This document shows, one piece after another, positions 1-10,550 of a stretch of 41,489 bases of DNA; within the stretch, counting starts at the first letter, position 1, and each line of letters begins with the position of its first letter. This DNA comes from Caldilineales bacterium (GTDB taxonomy: Bacteria; Chloroflexota; Anaerolineae; J102). Location: assembly GCA_024102915.1 (NCBI GenBank), contig JAGFJG010000071.1, forward strand, positions 1 to 41,489, read 5' to 3'. The position numbers and the translations under genes were made by a program. The notes below the pieces were generated by a model. The model saw nothing but the letters and a program-made list of their open reading frames with translations. It did not search any database and was not told where the DNA came from.

Positions 1-121
1 TGGCGGCTGAGCTGGTGCACAATTCGACTTGATCGCTTTCCGCCAGACGCAATAAGCGCCAGGGTAAACCCCGCCAAAGTAAGCCCGAAACCCAGATATT
101 CGTATCGATGATGATGCGCAT
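1..121 (-). CDS. PIN-domain toxin, N-terminal part (cut by window edge)
   Basis: The gene runs off the left edge; only about 40 residues are visible. They begin MRIIIDTNIWVSGLLWRG, the typical first strand of a PIN-domain ribonuclease, with the first acidic metal ligand in 'IDTN'. Proteins of this kind (COG1569-like, VapC-type) cleave RNA and are held in check by a partner antitoxin. The start ATG lies two bases after the stop of the upstream antitoxin gene (124-369), so the two are one translationally close operon, in the order antitoxin then toxin. The family assignment rests on the first strand only; the remaining active-site residues are outside the window. Confidence 0.75.
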   Translation of the reverse strand, partial: MRIIIDTNIWVSGLLWRGLPWRLLRLAESDQVELCTSSAA

Positions 122-123
122 GT

Positions 124-369
124 TTAGTCTGTGCGTTTTTGTTGTCGCACCTCATGCACGATTTCATTAATTTCGTCCAGCGACAAAGCATCATCGTCTG
201 GTTCAGTTGCCATGACGATTTCCGTCACAGAAACCAGATTGACGCGTTTGAGATGCATTGTGTCACCATCTGTCCAGACAAAGAACCTGTCATTGGGTTT
301 GAATTTAGCAGCTACTTCTTGGGGTAACTTTATGGTTGCTTCAGATGACAGTTCGGCGATTTCTGCCAT
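124..369 (-). CDS. AbrB/MazE-type antitoxin
   Basis: This 81-residue protein has the layout of a SpoVT-AbrB swapped-hairpin antitoxin. Residues 8-45 read as the DNA-binding beta hairpin unit (SEATIKLPQEVAAKF, then DRFFVWTDGDTMHLKRV), and the acidic, helical C-terminal half (residues 55-81) is where such antitoxins bind their toxin. It directly precedes the PIN gene at 1-121, which supports the toxin-antitoxin reading. Autoregulation of the pair by the antitoxin is usual in the family but no clear operator was identified here. A GGAG sits about ten bases upstream of the ATG. It is divergent from hutU, with about 80 bases between the two start codons. Confidence 0.75.
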   Translation of the reverse strand: MAEIAELSSEATIKLPQEVAAKFKPNDRFFVWTDGDTMHLKRVNLVSVTEIVMATEPDDDALSLDEINEIVHEVRQQKRTD

Positions 370-447
370 TGTCAGATACTCCGCTTAAGAGTTTGTTGTT
401 CACAGTCTACAACACGGTAAAATCAGCGTCAATCAATTGGAGGACAG

Positions 448-2100
<1,653 letters not shown>

Positions 2101-2103
<3 letters not shown>

Positions 2104-2127
2104 TCAATCCTCAATAATTGATCCCTG
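2101..2127. repeat. Heptad-phased hairpin between convergent genes
   Basis: The short spacer between hutU and the convergent membrane-protein gene contains GATCAAT (2102-2108) and its exact complement ATTGATC (2117-2123) with an eight-base loop. It overlaps the hutU stop codon. No T-run follows, so it is not a canonical intrinsic terminator. The sequence divides into seven-base units (TGATCAA, TCCTCAA, TAATTGA, TCCCTGA), like other spacers of this window. Confidence 0.5.
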
Positions 2128-2130
2128 ACC

Positions 2131-2823
2131 CTAGAAAAACATCCCCACACGCACATTGAATAGCAGGGCGGCAATAAAAAAGCCGAAGCGAACGGCCCAT
2201 TGCAGCCAGGAGCCGCCGCTGTTTGCCACTTGACGCGGGGCGAAGATAAAACCAAGGTAGAAGACGCAGACGGCGAAGAGAAACAGGATGGGAATAAAGT
2301 TCACGGATGGAGTACGCAGCCCTTCCAGTAATTCGCCAGGGCCAAGATTGCCGAACAGCGAGGATGAGAATCGCGCAAACCAGGCTGCGGCGATCAAGAC
2401 CATGGGCGTCATCAGCAGCCGTCTCGCCAGCCGCGAGATCTGGGGCAATCGCTCGTACATGATCAGCGTCAGGGCCAGGATAATACCGGGAATGATCAAC
2501 AACAAGGTCTCGCCTATCTGGCTGCCCAGCAGGTCGAGTGCGGCGGCGCCGATAAAGAAAAGTGGGCCAATCACGACCATGCGCGCGTAGTTTTCTGGCG
2601 TCAACCGGCCATTTCTCGCCCCGGCTTCATCTTCTCTCGATCGGGTGGCATAGGAGACCAGGGCCAAAGCGCAGGCCAGCAGGTAAATGACGCCTAACCC
2701 CGGTCCCGAATCAGTCGTCAATCTGTCGCCAAAGACTCGCAACAACCCGGGTTCGACGAATGCAACCCAGACAATGAGAAGCACATCCTCGAATTGAATG
2801 GTGCGCGAGATGGCGCTGCTCAT
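2131..2823 (-). CDS. Multi-pass membrane protein of unknown function
   Basis: The 230-residue product begins MSSAISRTIQFEDVLLIVWV and contains about six hydrophobic stretches (roughly residues 12-28, 42-58, 85-104, 106-124, 137-155, 180-200), with a further one near the C terminus. No family is recognised, and no catalytic motif is visible. The reading frame is open further upstream, but the ATG at 2823 is preceded by AGGAG (2831-2835 region) and by a good promoter, so the shorter form is preferred. It converges on hutU and is divergent from the DUF971 gene. A transporter-like or sensor role cannot be told apart from sequence. Confidence 0.75.
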   Translation of the reverse strand: MSSAISRTIQFEDVLLIVWVAFVEPGLLRVFGDRLTTDSGPGLGVIYLLACALALVSYATRSREDEAGARNGRLTPENYARMVVIGPLFFIGAAALDLLGSQIGETLLLIIPGIILALTLIMYERLPQISRLARRLLMTPMVLIAAAWFARFSSSLFGNLGPGELLEGLRTPSVNFIPILFLFAVCVFYLGFIFAPRQVANSGGSWLQWAVRFGFFIAALLFNVRVGMFF

Positions 2824-2853
2824 AAATAATCTCCTGGCCGACGAATTGGTGGA

Positions 2854-2883
2854 ACTATACCTCAGACTGATGGCTGACATCAA
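2854..2883 (-). promoter_or_regulatory. Promoter of the membrane-protein gene
   Basis: Read on the minus strand, TTGATG (2878-2883) and TATAGT (2854-2859) are separated by 18 bases, close to the housekeeping sigma consensus. Transcription would start near 2847, leaving a leader of about 24 bases that holds an AGGAG ribosome site before the ATG at 2823. Confidence 0.55.
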
Positions 2884-2944
2884 TCGAAGTTTCGACAAAG
2901 GACGCACGGATTCCGAATGGCGGTGTGGCTGCAAGACGCCGCCT

Positions 2945-2991
2945 TTGTCGGGCGACGGCCACCTTGCGTATACTAAGCGGAATAGTATTCC
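2945..2991 (+). promoter_or_regulatory. Promoter and palindrome upstream of DUF971 gene
   Basis: TTGTCG (2945-2950) and TATACT (2969-2974) lie 18 bases apart. A perfect 13-base palindrome, GGAATAGTATTCC (2979-2991), covers the predicted transcription start and could be an operator. The element is on the plus strand in front of the DUF971 gene. Confidence 0.45.
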
Positions 2992-3018
2992 TAACATTAC
3001 TCCGTGACTGGCCCCAAT

Positions 3019-3390
3019 ATGACCGATCTCCGTCCCCGCAACATCACCGTTGACCGCCCCCGCCAGGTTCTTGTCATTGATTGGCTGGATGGCGTGCACT
3101 GCGAATACCCGCTGTCGGGTCTGCGCAACATCTGCCCATGCGTGCAGTGTCGCGGCGGCCACGAATATATGGGGCGGATGGTCGAGCCCGCTGAACTGTT
3201 CGAGTCGCCGCCACCGGGCGTGTCCACCGAAGTGGTCGGGGCGCACTTTGTCGGCGATTACGCCATCCAACTCGTGTGGGCTGACGGCCACGACAGCGGC
3301 ATTTATGGCTGGTCATTGCTGCGTCCGCTTTGTCCGCAAGACAACCCGCAACCTAGTGATGGATCATTTCGTCATCAAGTAATGAAGTGA
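3019..3390 (+). CDS. DUF971 family protein (GBBH-like N-terminal domain)
   Basis: The protein of 123 residues matches the small DUF971 domain, also found at the N terminus of gamma-butyrobetaine hydroxylase and fused to Mrp/ApbC iron-sulfur proteins. Signatures are IDWLDGVHCEYP, then LRNICPCVQCRGGHEY with a CxxC pair, and later VGDYAIQLVWADGHDSGIY. The domain probably binds metal or serves iron-sulfur metabolism, but its exact role is not settled. ATG at 3019 is preferred because the conserved region starts directly after it; an in-frame GTG at 3004 is possible. Neither has a clear ribosome site. The last dozen residues (from SDGSFRHQ) are encoded by the heptad repeat that fills the following spacer and are probably not part of the ancestral protein. 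Confidence 0.85.
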   Translation: MTDLRPRNITVDRPRQVLVIDWLDGVHCEYPLSGLRNICPCVQCRGGHEYMGRMVEPAELFESPPPGVSTEVVGAHFVGDYAIQLVWADGHDSGIYGWSLLRPLCPQDNPQPSDGSFRHQVMK

Positions 3391-3480
3391 TCGATTAATG
3401 AAGTGATGGAGTATGGAGCAGGTCGGCGTAGCGTACAGCCTGACTGATCACTCCATTACTCATGACTTTACTACTTTTTC
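3360..3480. repeat. Heptad-phased intergenic element with GC-rich core
   Basis: The element covers the end of the DUF971 gene and the whole spacer to the M23 gene. AT-rich arms built on seven-base phasing (for example GAAGTGA, TCGATTA, ATGAAGT, GATGGAG on the left; GACTGAT, CACTCCA, TTACTCA, TGACTTT on the right) are imperfect inverted copies. They enclose a GC-rich core at about 3417-3442 that starts AGCAGGTCGG and ends CAGCCTGAC. Confidence 0.55.
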
Positions 3481-3483
3481 GCA

Positions 3484-4212
3484 ATGGCTACCCTCAAAGT
3501 CCGCCTCCCGTTTGACGGCTTCCAACGCCTGACCCAAGGCTTCGGCGAACGCCCCGAAGTCTATCGGGCTTTGGGATTGCCCGGCCACAATGGCATCGAT
3601 TGGGGTATGGTCGTGGGTACGCCTATTCTGGCGGTTGATAACGGCAAGGTGGTGCTGGTTGACAATTCCCCGGATGGATTTGGCCTGCATATCAAGCTGA
3701 GCCATAGCTGGGGGGAATCGCTTTACGCACATCTTGATCGGATCGATATGAAACTCAACCAGACGGCCAAAGTCGGGCAGCGCGTGGGGCTTTCCGGCAA
3801 TACCGGATTCAGTTCCGGCCCGCATCTGCACTTTGGCATGCGCGTCAGCCCTTATAACACGGGCGATGGTTGGAACGGCTACACCAATCCCCAACGCTAT
3901 CTGGATTGGCCCGACGCTGGCGATGGCAGCAGCGCCAGCGAGTTAGAGAAACGTCTCGCTGATCTGCGAAAGGAATTGGAAGACGTGCAGGGCGGATTCG
4001 TGTTCGAGCGGCAGGAGCTTTTCCAGCAGGCGGATCTGTGGCGGGTGGCGGTGACTGAGGTTTTGCGGAGACATATGCCCGGCCAATTGCCTAACGACGC
4101 CGACGTCCTGGCGACCCTGGACGCCCTGATGGACGCGTGGGCGGCCGAGTTGGAACAGACTCGTTCTCGTTCGATTGCCGGCGTTTTCGGCCCTGAGAAT
4201 GGCAGCTATTGA
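3484..4212 (+). CDS. M23 family metallopeptidase without signal peptide
   Basis: The N-terminal 150 residues form an M23 (LytM-type) zinc peptidase domain, which normally cuts peptidoglycan cross-links. Metal ligands are visible as H35 and D39 in GHNGIDW and H116 in PHLHFGMR (113-119); H83 in LYAHLD and H114 are the expected catalytic histidines. The protein starts MATLKVRLPFDGFQRL, which is not a signal peptide and has no membrane segment, unusual for a cell-wall enzyme. Residues about 157-235 are Glu/Lys/Arg-rich and read as a coiled coil. Total length is 242. It precedes proB with a short overlap, but no functional link is evident. It could be released by lysis, use a non-classical route, or derive from a phage lysin. 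Confidence 0.85.
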   Translation: MATLKVRLPFDGFQRLTQGFGERPEVYRALGLPGHNGIDWGMVVGTPILAVDNGKVVLVDNSPDGFGLHIKLSHSWGESLYAHLDRIDMKLNQTAKVGQRVGLSGNTGFSSGPHLHFGMRVSPYNTGDGWNGYTNPQRYLDWPDAGDGSSASELEKRLADLRKELEDVQGGFVFERQELFQQADLWRVAVTEVLRRHMPGQLPNDADVLATLDALMDAWAAELEQTRSRSIAGVFGPENGSY

Positions 4213-5350
4213 ACACGCAGCGCCCATGACGTTCGCCCCAAATCCCGCCCCATACAGTCGTATCGTCATCAAGCTGGGAACAAGCGTCCTCACCGAAGGC
4301 ACGCGGAATTTCAGTCGGCCACGGTTGGTCGAGATCGTGCGACAATGCGCTACGCTGCATCAAAAGGGCTTCGAGATCATCCTGGTCTCCTCAGGGGCGA
4401 TGGCTGCCGGAAAGGAGAAACTGCAATTTCCCACGCTGCCGCCTTTGGTCCCAGCCAAGCAAATGCTCAGCGCGGTGGGCCAGCCCTGGCTGATGGCGCT
4501 GTACAGCGAGTATTTCGACATTTACGGCATTCTGGTGGGACAAATGCTGCTGACCCGCGCCGACTTGCAGAGTCGCAAACGGTATCTCAATGCTCGACAT
4601 ACGCTTCATGCGCTGATTCAAGGACATGTCGTGCCGATCATCAACGAGAATGACACGGTCACAGCCGAGGAGATCCGGGTGGGCGATAACGACAATCTTT
4701 CGGCCATGGTGGCGACGCTAGCCGAGGCCGATCTGTTGGTGTTGCTCACCGATCAGCCGGGGCTATTCACCGCTGATCCGCGCACGAACCCCGGCGCTGA
4801 ACTGATCCCGGAGGTCGAGCGTATCGACGAACGGCTTCTGGCCGGGGCCGGGGCCAGCATCACAGGTTTGGGCACGGGCGGCATGGCGACCAAATTGCAG
4901 GCCGCTGAAACGGCCACCCGCGGCGGCGCCACCGTGGTCATCGCCTCTGGCAGCGTGCCCGACGTGATCCCGCGGTTGGCGCACGGCGAATCGATCGGCA
5001 CACGTTTTCAGCCTGGGTCCAGCCGCCCCGAAAACCGCAAACGCTGGCTGCTGGCTGGGTATACGCGGTCGGGCTGGATCACGGTGGACGCCGGGGCTGC
5101 CACCGCTCTGGCTCGCCGTGGCAGCAGCTTGCTGCCTATTGGCGTGGCCGCCGTAGAAGGCGACTTCGACCGCGGCGACACCATCAGCCTCTACAATCCC
5201 CAGGGCCGTGAGATCGCCCGCGGGCTGAGCAATTATAATGCCGCTGAAGTCCGCCGCCTGCAAGGCTGCCATTCCAGCGAGATCGAAACCCGCCTGGGTT
5301 ACCAATACGGCGAGGAAGTGATTCATCGCAATGACCTGATCTTGTTGTGA
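4199..5350 (+). CDS. proB: Glutamate 5-kinase
   Basis: ProB phosphorylates glutamate to glutamyl 5-phosphate, the first step of proline synthesis. The N-terminal amino-acid-kinase domain shows KLGTSVLT (residues 25-32), [12 protein letters not shown], and [24 protein letters not shown] with the substrate and metal ligands. The C-terminal PUA domain follows from about residue 290 ([25 protein letters not shown]). The length of 383 fits the two-domain form. The start is uncertain: ATG 4199 overlaps the M23 gene by 14 bases, ATG 4226 would avoid overlap, and a codon further upstream at 4175 is possible; none has a strong ribosome site. proA follows after a repeat-rich spacer, giving a proBA pair. 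Confidence 0.96.
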   Translation: MAAIEHAAPMTFAPNPAPYSRIVIKLGTSVLTEGTRNFSRPRLVEIVRQCATLHQKGFEIILVSSGAMAAGKEKLQFPTLPPLVPAKQMLSAVGQPWLMALYSEYFDIYGILVGQMLLTRADLQSRKRYLNARHTLHALIQGHVVPIINENDTVTAEEIRVGDNDNLSAMVATLAEADLLVLLTDQPGLFTADPRTNPGAELIPEVERIDERLLAGAGASITGLGTGGMATKLQAAETATRGGATVVIASGSVPDVIPRLAHGESIGTRFQPGSSRPENRKRWLLAGYTRSGWITVDAGAATALARRGSSLLPIGVAAVEGDFDRGDTISLYNPQGREIARGLSNYNAAEVRRLQGCHSSEIETRLGYQYGEEVIHRNDLILL

Positions 5351-5444
5351 TATTGGGTATTGCTGTACTCTCACAATCTCCAATCTCGAATGCCTAACAT
5401 CAAGTCTGCACAGACGACATAACCAACACTCCCATTTGCATCTC
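5351..5444. repeat. Heptad-phased spacer between proB and proA
   Basis: The spacer splits into seven-base units such as TGATATT, GGGTATT, ATCTCCA, ATCTCGA, ATGCCTA. GATATTGGGTATTG (from 5349) pairs imperfectly with CAATCTCCAATCTC (5380 region), and GTCTG/CAGAC (around 5404-5415) forms a small hairpin. No promoter or terminator with a T-run is evident, so proB and proA may still be co-transcribed. Confidence 0.4.
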
Positions 5445-6707
5445 ATGACCACCAATCCCCTGACACCGATGGGCATCGAAGCCCGCAATGCCGCCCGCAT
5501 CCTGGCTACCGCCACCACCGAAGTCAAGAACGCGCTGCTGCATCATCTGGCCGAAGGGCTGCTGACGAATCAGGAAACGATCCGGGCCGCCAATGCCCGC
5601 GACCTGGCTGCCGGAGAAGCGGCAGGGCTGCGCGGCAACCTGCTCGACCGCATGACAATCACGCCAGAGCGCCTGGCCAGCTTTGCCGCCGACACGCGCA
5701 CTGTCGCCGCTCTGCCCGACCCCATCGGCAGCGAATATGACAGCCGCCTGCTGCCCAACGGTCTGCGCGTCAGCCGCCGCCGCACGCCTTTGGGCGTCAT
5801 CGGCCTGATCTACGAAGCCCGGCCCAATGTCACCATCGATATCGCCGCCCTGTGCCTGAAAACGGGCAATGCCGTGATTATGCGCGGGGGTAAAGAAATT
5901 GCAGAAAGTAATTTGGCAATTTTGGCGGTGATCCACGAATCGTTAGATCGGGTGGGGCTGCCGCGCACGGCTGTACAATACATTGAGAACCCCGATCGGG
6001 GATTGGTGGGGGATTTGCTGAAACTGCACGATTATGTGGACATGATCATCCCGCGCGGCGGGGCTGGTCTGCACAAACTCTGCCGTGAAAACAGCACGAT
6101 CCCGGTCATTACCGGCGGCATTGGCATCTGCCACATCTACGTGGAGGAAAGCGCCGACCTGGACAAATCGCTGCCCATCGTCCACAACGCCAAGACGCAG
6201 CGCCCCAGCGTTTGCAATTCCCTCGACACCCTGCTCGTTCAGGAGTCGGTTGCCGGGGCGTTCCTGCCGCGGGTGGTCGAGAATCTGTCCGGGGCCGGGG
6301 TGACATTCCGGGCGGATGAAGCGGCCATGGATATTGTGGGCGACAATCCCGCCGTGCAGCCAGCCGGGCCGGGCGATTTCGACACCGAGTGGCTTAATCT
6401 GACACTGGGGTTGCGCGTCGTCCCCGACCTCGATGCCGCCATCGAGCACATCCGCGCCCACAGCACCAATCACTCGGAAGCGATTCTGACCGAAAACTGG
6501 AGCCACGCCCAACGCTTTTTGAATGAAGTCGACAGCGCCGCCGTGTTCGTCAACGCTTCCACCCGGTTCAACGATGGCGGCCAGTTCGGTCTGGGGGCCG
6601 AGGTGGCCGTGAGCACGCAGAAACTTCACGCTCGCGGGCCGATGGGGTTGGAGGAACTCACAACCTATAAATGGGTGGTTCTGGGCGATTGGCATGTGCG
6701 TACGTAA
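5445..6707 (+). CDS. proA: Glutamate-5-semialdehyde dehydrogenase
   Basis: ProA reduces glutamyl 5-phosphate with NADPH to glutamate 5-semialdehyde, which cyclises on the way to proline. The 420-residue chain is family length. Visible signatures are [37 protein letters not shown] (cofactor side), [11 protein letters not shown], and the catalytic cysteine at residue 257 in [11 protein letters not shown]. The C-terminal segment [33 protein letters not shown] is a hallmark of ProA. ATG 5445 is chosen; a TTG three codons earlier is in frame. It pairs with proB directly upstream. Confidence 0.97.
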   Translation: MTTNPLTPMGIEARNAARILATATTEVKNALLHHLAEGLLTNQETIRAANARDLAAGEAAGLRGNLLDRMTITPERLASFAADTRTVAALPDPIGSEYDSRLLPNGLRVSRRRTPLGVIGLIYEARPNVTIDIAALCLKTGNAVIMRGGKEIAESNLAILAVIHESLDRVGLPRTAVQYIENPDRGLVGDLLKLHDYVDMIIPRGGAGLHKLCRENSTIPVITGGIGICHIYVEESADLDKSLPIVHNAKTQRPSVCNSLDTLLVQESVAGAFLPRVVENLSGAGVTFRADEAAMDIVGDNPAVQPAGPGDFDTEWLNLTLGLRVVPDLDAAIEHIRAHSTNHSEAILTENWSHAQRFLNEVDSAAVFVNASTRFNDGGQFGLGAEVAVSTQKLHARGPMGLEELTTYKWVVLGDWHVRT

Positions 6708-6727
6708 GACAATTGGGTAAACGCCAC

Positions 6728-6755
6728 TTGTCCGGATCGCCAGTGGTGGTACAAT
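6728..6755 (+). promoter_or_regulatory. Putative promoter upstream of acetyltransferase-like gene
   Basis: TTGTCC (6728-6733) and TACAAT (6750-6755) are separated by 16 bases, and the -10 box is preceded by TGG, an extended -10 motif. It would start a transcript near 6762 that includes the acetyltransferase-like gene and the ATPase gene after it. Confidence 0.45.
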
Positions 6756-6810
6756 GAAGCAACGACGCTTCCGTCCCGAACCTTGAATTTCCAATCCCAC
6801 CCGGTGTAAG

Positions 6811-7860
6811 TTGATCCGACCTTTTGGCCTGCGTGACAGCTATCGACTGCAACGTCTGATGCGACGGAGCGTTTCGTTGCATGTGGAGCGGCGGTTGGCA
6901 CGCCCCCAATCGCCCCTTTGGGTGGCGATGGGAGCGCCCTTGCCCTGGCACGGAACGGGGGCCGCAACTTTTCTCCATATCCCCAATGGCGATGAGACCG
7001 CGCCGGGCGGCTTTGTGCAGGGCGTCAAACGCTTCGCCCGGCCCGAAGCGGATGTGACAGCCATCGCTCCCGCCCTGAGCGTGCAATCGCAGACGGAAGG
7101 GGTGTGGCAAAAACTGTTGGAACATATCACCATGCAGGCTGGCGAGCATGGCATCCAACGACTCTATGCGTGCCTGGAAACGGATGACGGAGCGCTGGAC
7201 ACGCTCATTGCTGGCGGTTTCGTCCCCTACATTCAGGAGACTTTGTACAGCTTGGGCGATGTGCCCGTCTCGTTAGCGGCAGGGGAACCAGCCTGGCCGC
7301 ATGTGCGTCCCCAATTGGAGAGCGACAGCTTCGCTCTGCAACGGCTTCATAACCTTTTGACGCCGCCAGTCATCCAACAGGCTGAGGGAACCCTGATCAA
7401 TCATGGTGAAACGCCATCCCCGCTCGATCTGCGAAACTGGTGGCAGCCGGAGCATGTGGAAGGTCTGGTTTACGTCCGACAGGACGAGATCATCGCCGCC
7501 GCCCAAATCCGGCGCGGGCGCAGCGCCCACTGGCTGCAAATCCTGATTGATCCGTCCGATGATTCCGCTGCGCACGAACTGCTCGATTGTTGCCTTTACA
7601 CGTTGGCGCACTACCGCAATCGCCCTGTATACTGTGCCTTGCGGTCGTATCAGGGTCAACTGGCGCTGCTGTTGCAAGAGCGGCGTTTTGAAACGACTAC
7701 TGCATTGACCCGGCTGGTCAGACACACCACACGCATGGCCAAAAGCCCTGTCGCCAGCCGCAGCAAAGAATTGATCGAAATCACCATCCCCGGATTGTTG
7801 ACTTCCGACATCCCATATTCCGACCTGAACGCAGCACCCCTGCAAACACTTTTCGAATAG
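6811..7860 (+). CDS. GNAT-like protein of unknown substrate
   Basis: The 349-residue product has two alpha/beta halves that resemble tandem GNAT acetyltransferase domains. Residues 1-150 (MIRPFGLRDSYRLQRLMRRS, GGFVQGVKRF, then a helix and YACLETDDGALDTLIAGGFVPYIQETLYSLG) have the order expected for such a fold. Residues 215-320 repeat the pattern with VEGLVYVRQDEIIAAAQIRRG and RPVYCALRSYQGQLALLLQERRFE. A classical acetyl-CoA loop (Q/RxxGxG/A) is not obvious, so activity is uncertain. The start is a TTG at 6811; no strong ribosome site is seen. It lies 21 bases before the Ycf45-like ATPase gene, which suggests co-expression. The family is not named here beyond the fold. Confidence 0.6.
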   Translation: MIRPFGLRDSYRLQRLMRRSVSLHVERRLARPQSPLWVAMGAPLPWHGTGAATFLHIPNGDETAPGGFVQGVKRFARPEADVTAIAPALSVQSQTEGVWQKLLEHITMQAGEHGIQRLYACLETDDGALDTLIAGGFVPYIQETLYSLGDVPVSLAAGEPAWPHVRPQLESDSFALQRLHNLLTPPVIQQAEGTLINHGETPSPLDLRNWWQPEHVEGLVYVRQDEIIAAAQIRRGRSAHWLQILIDPSDDSAAHELLDCCLYTLAHYRNRPVYCALRSYQGQLALLLQERRFETTTALTRLVRHTTRMAKSPVASRSKELIEITIPGLLTSDIPYSDLNAAPLQTLFE

Positions 7861-7881
7861 ATTGAAGGAACGATTTCCTGC

Positions 7882-9459
<1,578 letters not shown>

Positions 9460-9465
<6 letters not shown>

Positions 9466-9603
9466 ATCGTTATGCGGGTGGAAATAAGCAAACGCAGCTT
9501 GCGTCGCTCATTAAGTGAATTAACGATTGAAGATTAATGAGCAAGGGCGGTACGTCACCAGTGAAGGCCTGCCTAATCTTTAGTCATCAATCTTCAATCA
9601 ACT
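9460..9603. repeat. Heptad-phased hairpin element between ATPase gene and tmk
   Basis: The whole spacer is repetitive. GATTGAAGATTAATGA (9525-9540) faces TCATCAATCTTCAATC (9584-9599), an inverted copy with one mismatch, around a GC-rich core (about 9541-9576) that begins GCAAGGGCGG and ends GGCCTGCCTAATC. Outside it, AATCGTTA (9466-9473) and TAACGATT (about 9521-9528) form a second, outer inverted pair. Arms show seven-base phasing, and the phasing continues up to the tmk start codon. Confidence 0.6.
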
Positions 9604-10230
9604 ATGACTTTCATCACCTTCGAGGGCAGCGAGGGCAGCGGCAAGACGACCCAGGTCAGCCTGCTGCTGGACTGGCTGCGCCCGCGCGTGGAAAGCTTGT
9701 TGCACACGCGGGAGCCGGGCGGCACAGCCATCGGCGACCGCGTGCGCGATATCCTGTTGGACCGGGCGCACACCGAAATGACGCCCGCCGCCGAAATCCT
9801 GCTCTATTCCGCCGCTCGCGCCCAGATCGTGCGCCAGGTCATCCTCCCGCATTTACAGGCTGGCGGCGTGGTGATCTGCGACCGCTTTTACGACAGCACC
9901 CTGGCTTATCAGGGCTATGGTCATGGCCTGGCCCTGGACGATCTGCGGCAGATCACGCGCTTCGCCACCGGCGGCCTCGTCCCCGACCTGACCATCTATC
10001 TCGACCTGGAAGCTGAGACCGGTCTGCGGCGCAAAGCCCACACGCCCGACGAATGGAATCGCTTCGAGGAAAAGGACCTGGCCTATCACCAGCGTGTGGT
10101 GGCGGGCTATCGGGAACTCATTGCCGCCGAGCCGGAGAGGTGGCGGGTGATTGACGCCAACCGCCGGGTGGAGGTGATCCAGGCTGAGGTCAGGGAGGTG
10201 GTGGGGCGTTTCCTGGCGACTGTGGAATAA
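9604..10230 (+). CDS. tmk: Thymidylate kinase
   Basis: The enzyme phosphorylates dTMP to dTDP for DNA synthesis. The 208-residue length is typical. Signatures are the P-loop FEGSEGSGKTT (residues 6-16), the TREPGGT motif, the substrate-binding DRFYDSTLAYQG (about residues 93-104), and the C-terminal lid region RRKAHTPDEWNRFEEKDLAYHQRV. The gene starts at the end of an inverted-repeat spacer and has no visible ribosome site. It is separate from holB, which in many Firmicutes lies close to tmk. Confidence 0.96.
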   Translation: MTFITFEGSEGSGKTTQVSLLLDWLRPRVESLLHTREPGGTAIGDRVRDILLDRAHTEMTPAAEILLYSAARAQIVRQVILPHLQAGGVVICDRFYDSTLAYQGYGHGLALDDLRQITRFATGGLVPDLTIYLDLEAETGLRRKAHTPDEWNRFEEKDLAYHQRVVAGYRELIAAEPERWRVIDANRRVEVIQAEVREVVGRFLATVE

Positions 10231-10550
10231 TCCCGGACAAACAGTGCATGATCACCTGACCTGGACAAGTGACGACCCAGAAGGTTTTCTGCGAAATCTG
10301 CGGATGATTGAACCGAACCATTGTTGCGACATCGCCACCTTAACCACCGAGGGACAAGTACGGGACGAGGTGCGCTTCGTCTCATGCCAGAACTGAGCCG
10401 CATCCCCCGATGCCGGGCCGCCGCCGCAAATAGCTATATTCCGGAAATGATTTCATAGCGTCGCAACATTGCATGAAAATGGTTGTCATCCAGGATCAGC
10501 TCGAACGCCGACCGTCTTTTCTGGTTCCGCCAGATGACGGTTGCTTCAAG
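10231..10550. other. 320-base spacer with two short protein-like fragments
   Basis: No complete gene is recognised between tmk and the convergent secreted-protein gene. On the plus strand an open frame from GTG 10244 to TGA 10396 would give 50 residues (begins VHDHLTWTSDDPEGFLRNLR). On the minus strand a frame open from 10550 to the stop at 10434 reads about 38 residues (contains SAFELILDDNHFHAMLRRYE) without a usable ATG. Both look protein-like in composition but lack ribosome sites. They may be remains of degraded genes; this is a guess. Confidence 0.3.

Noticed and set aside
2798..3007. Plus-strand 69-residue open frame over the membrane-protein start
   Set aside because: It overlaps the start codon, ribosome site and promoter of the minus-strand gene and has no ribosome site of its own.
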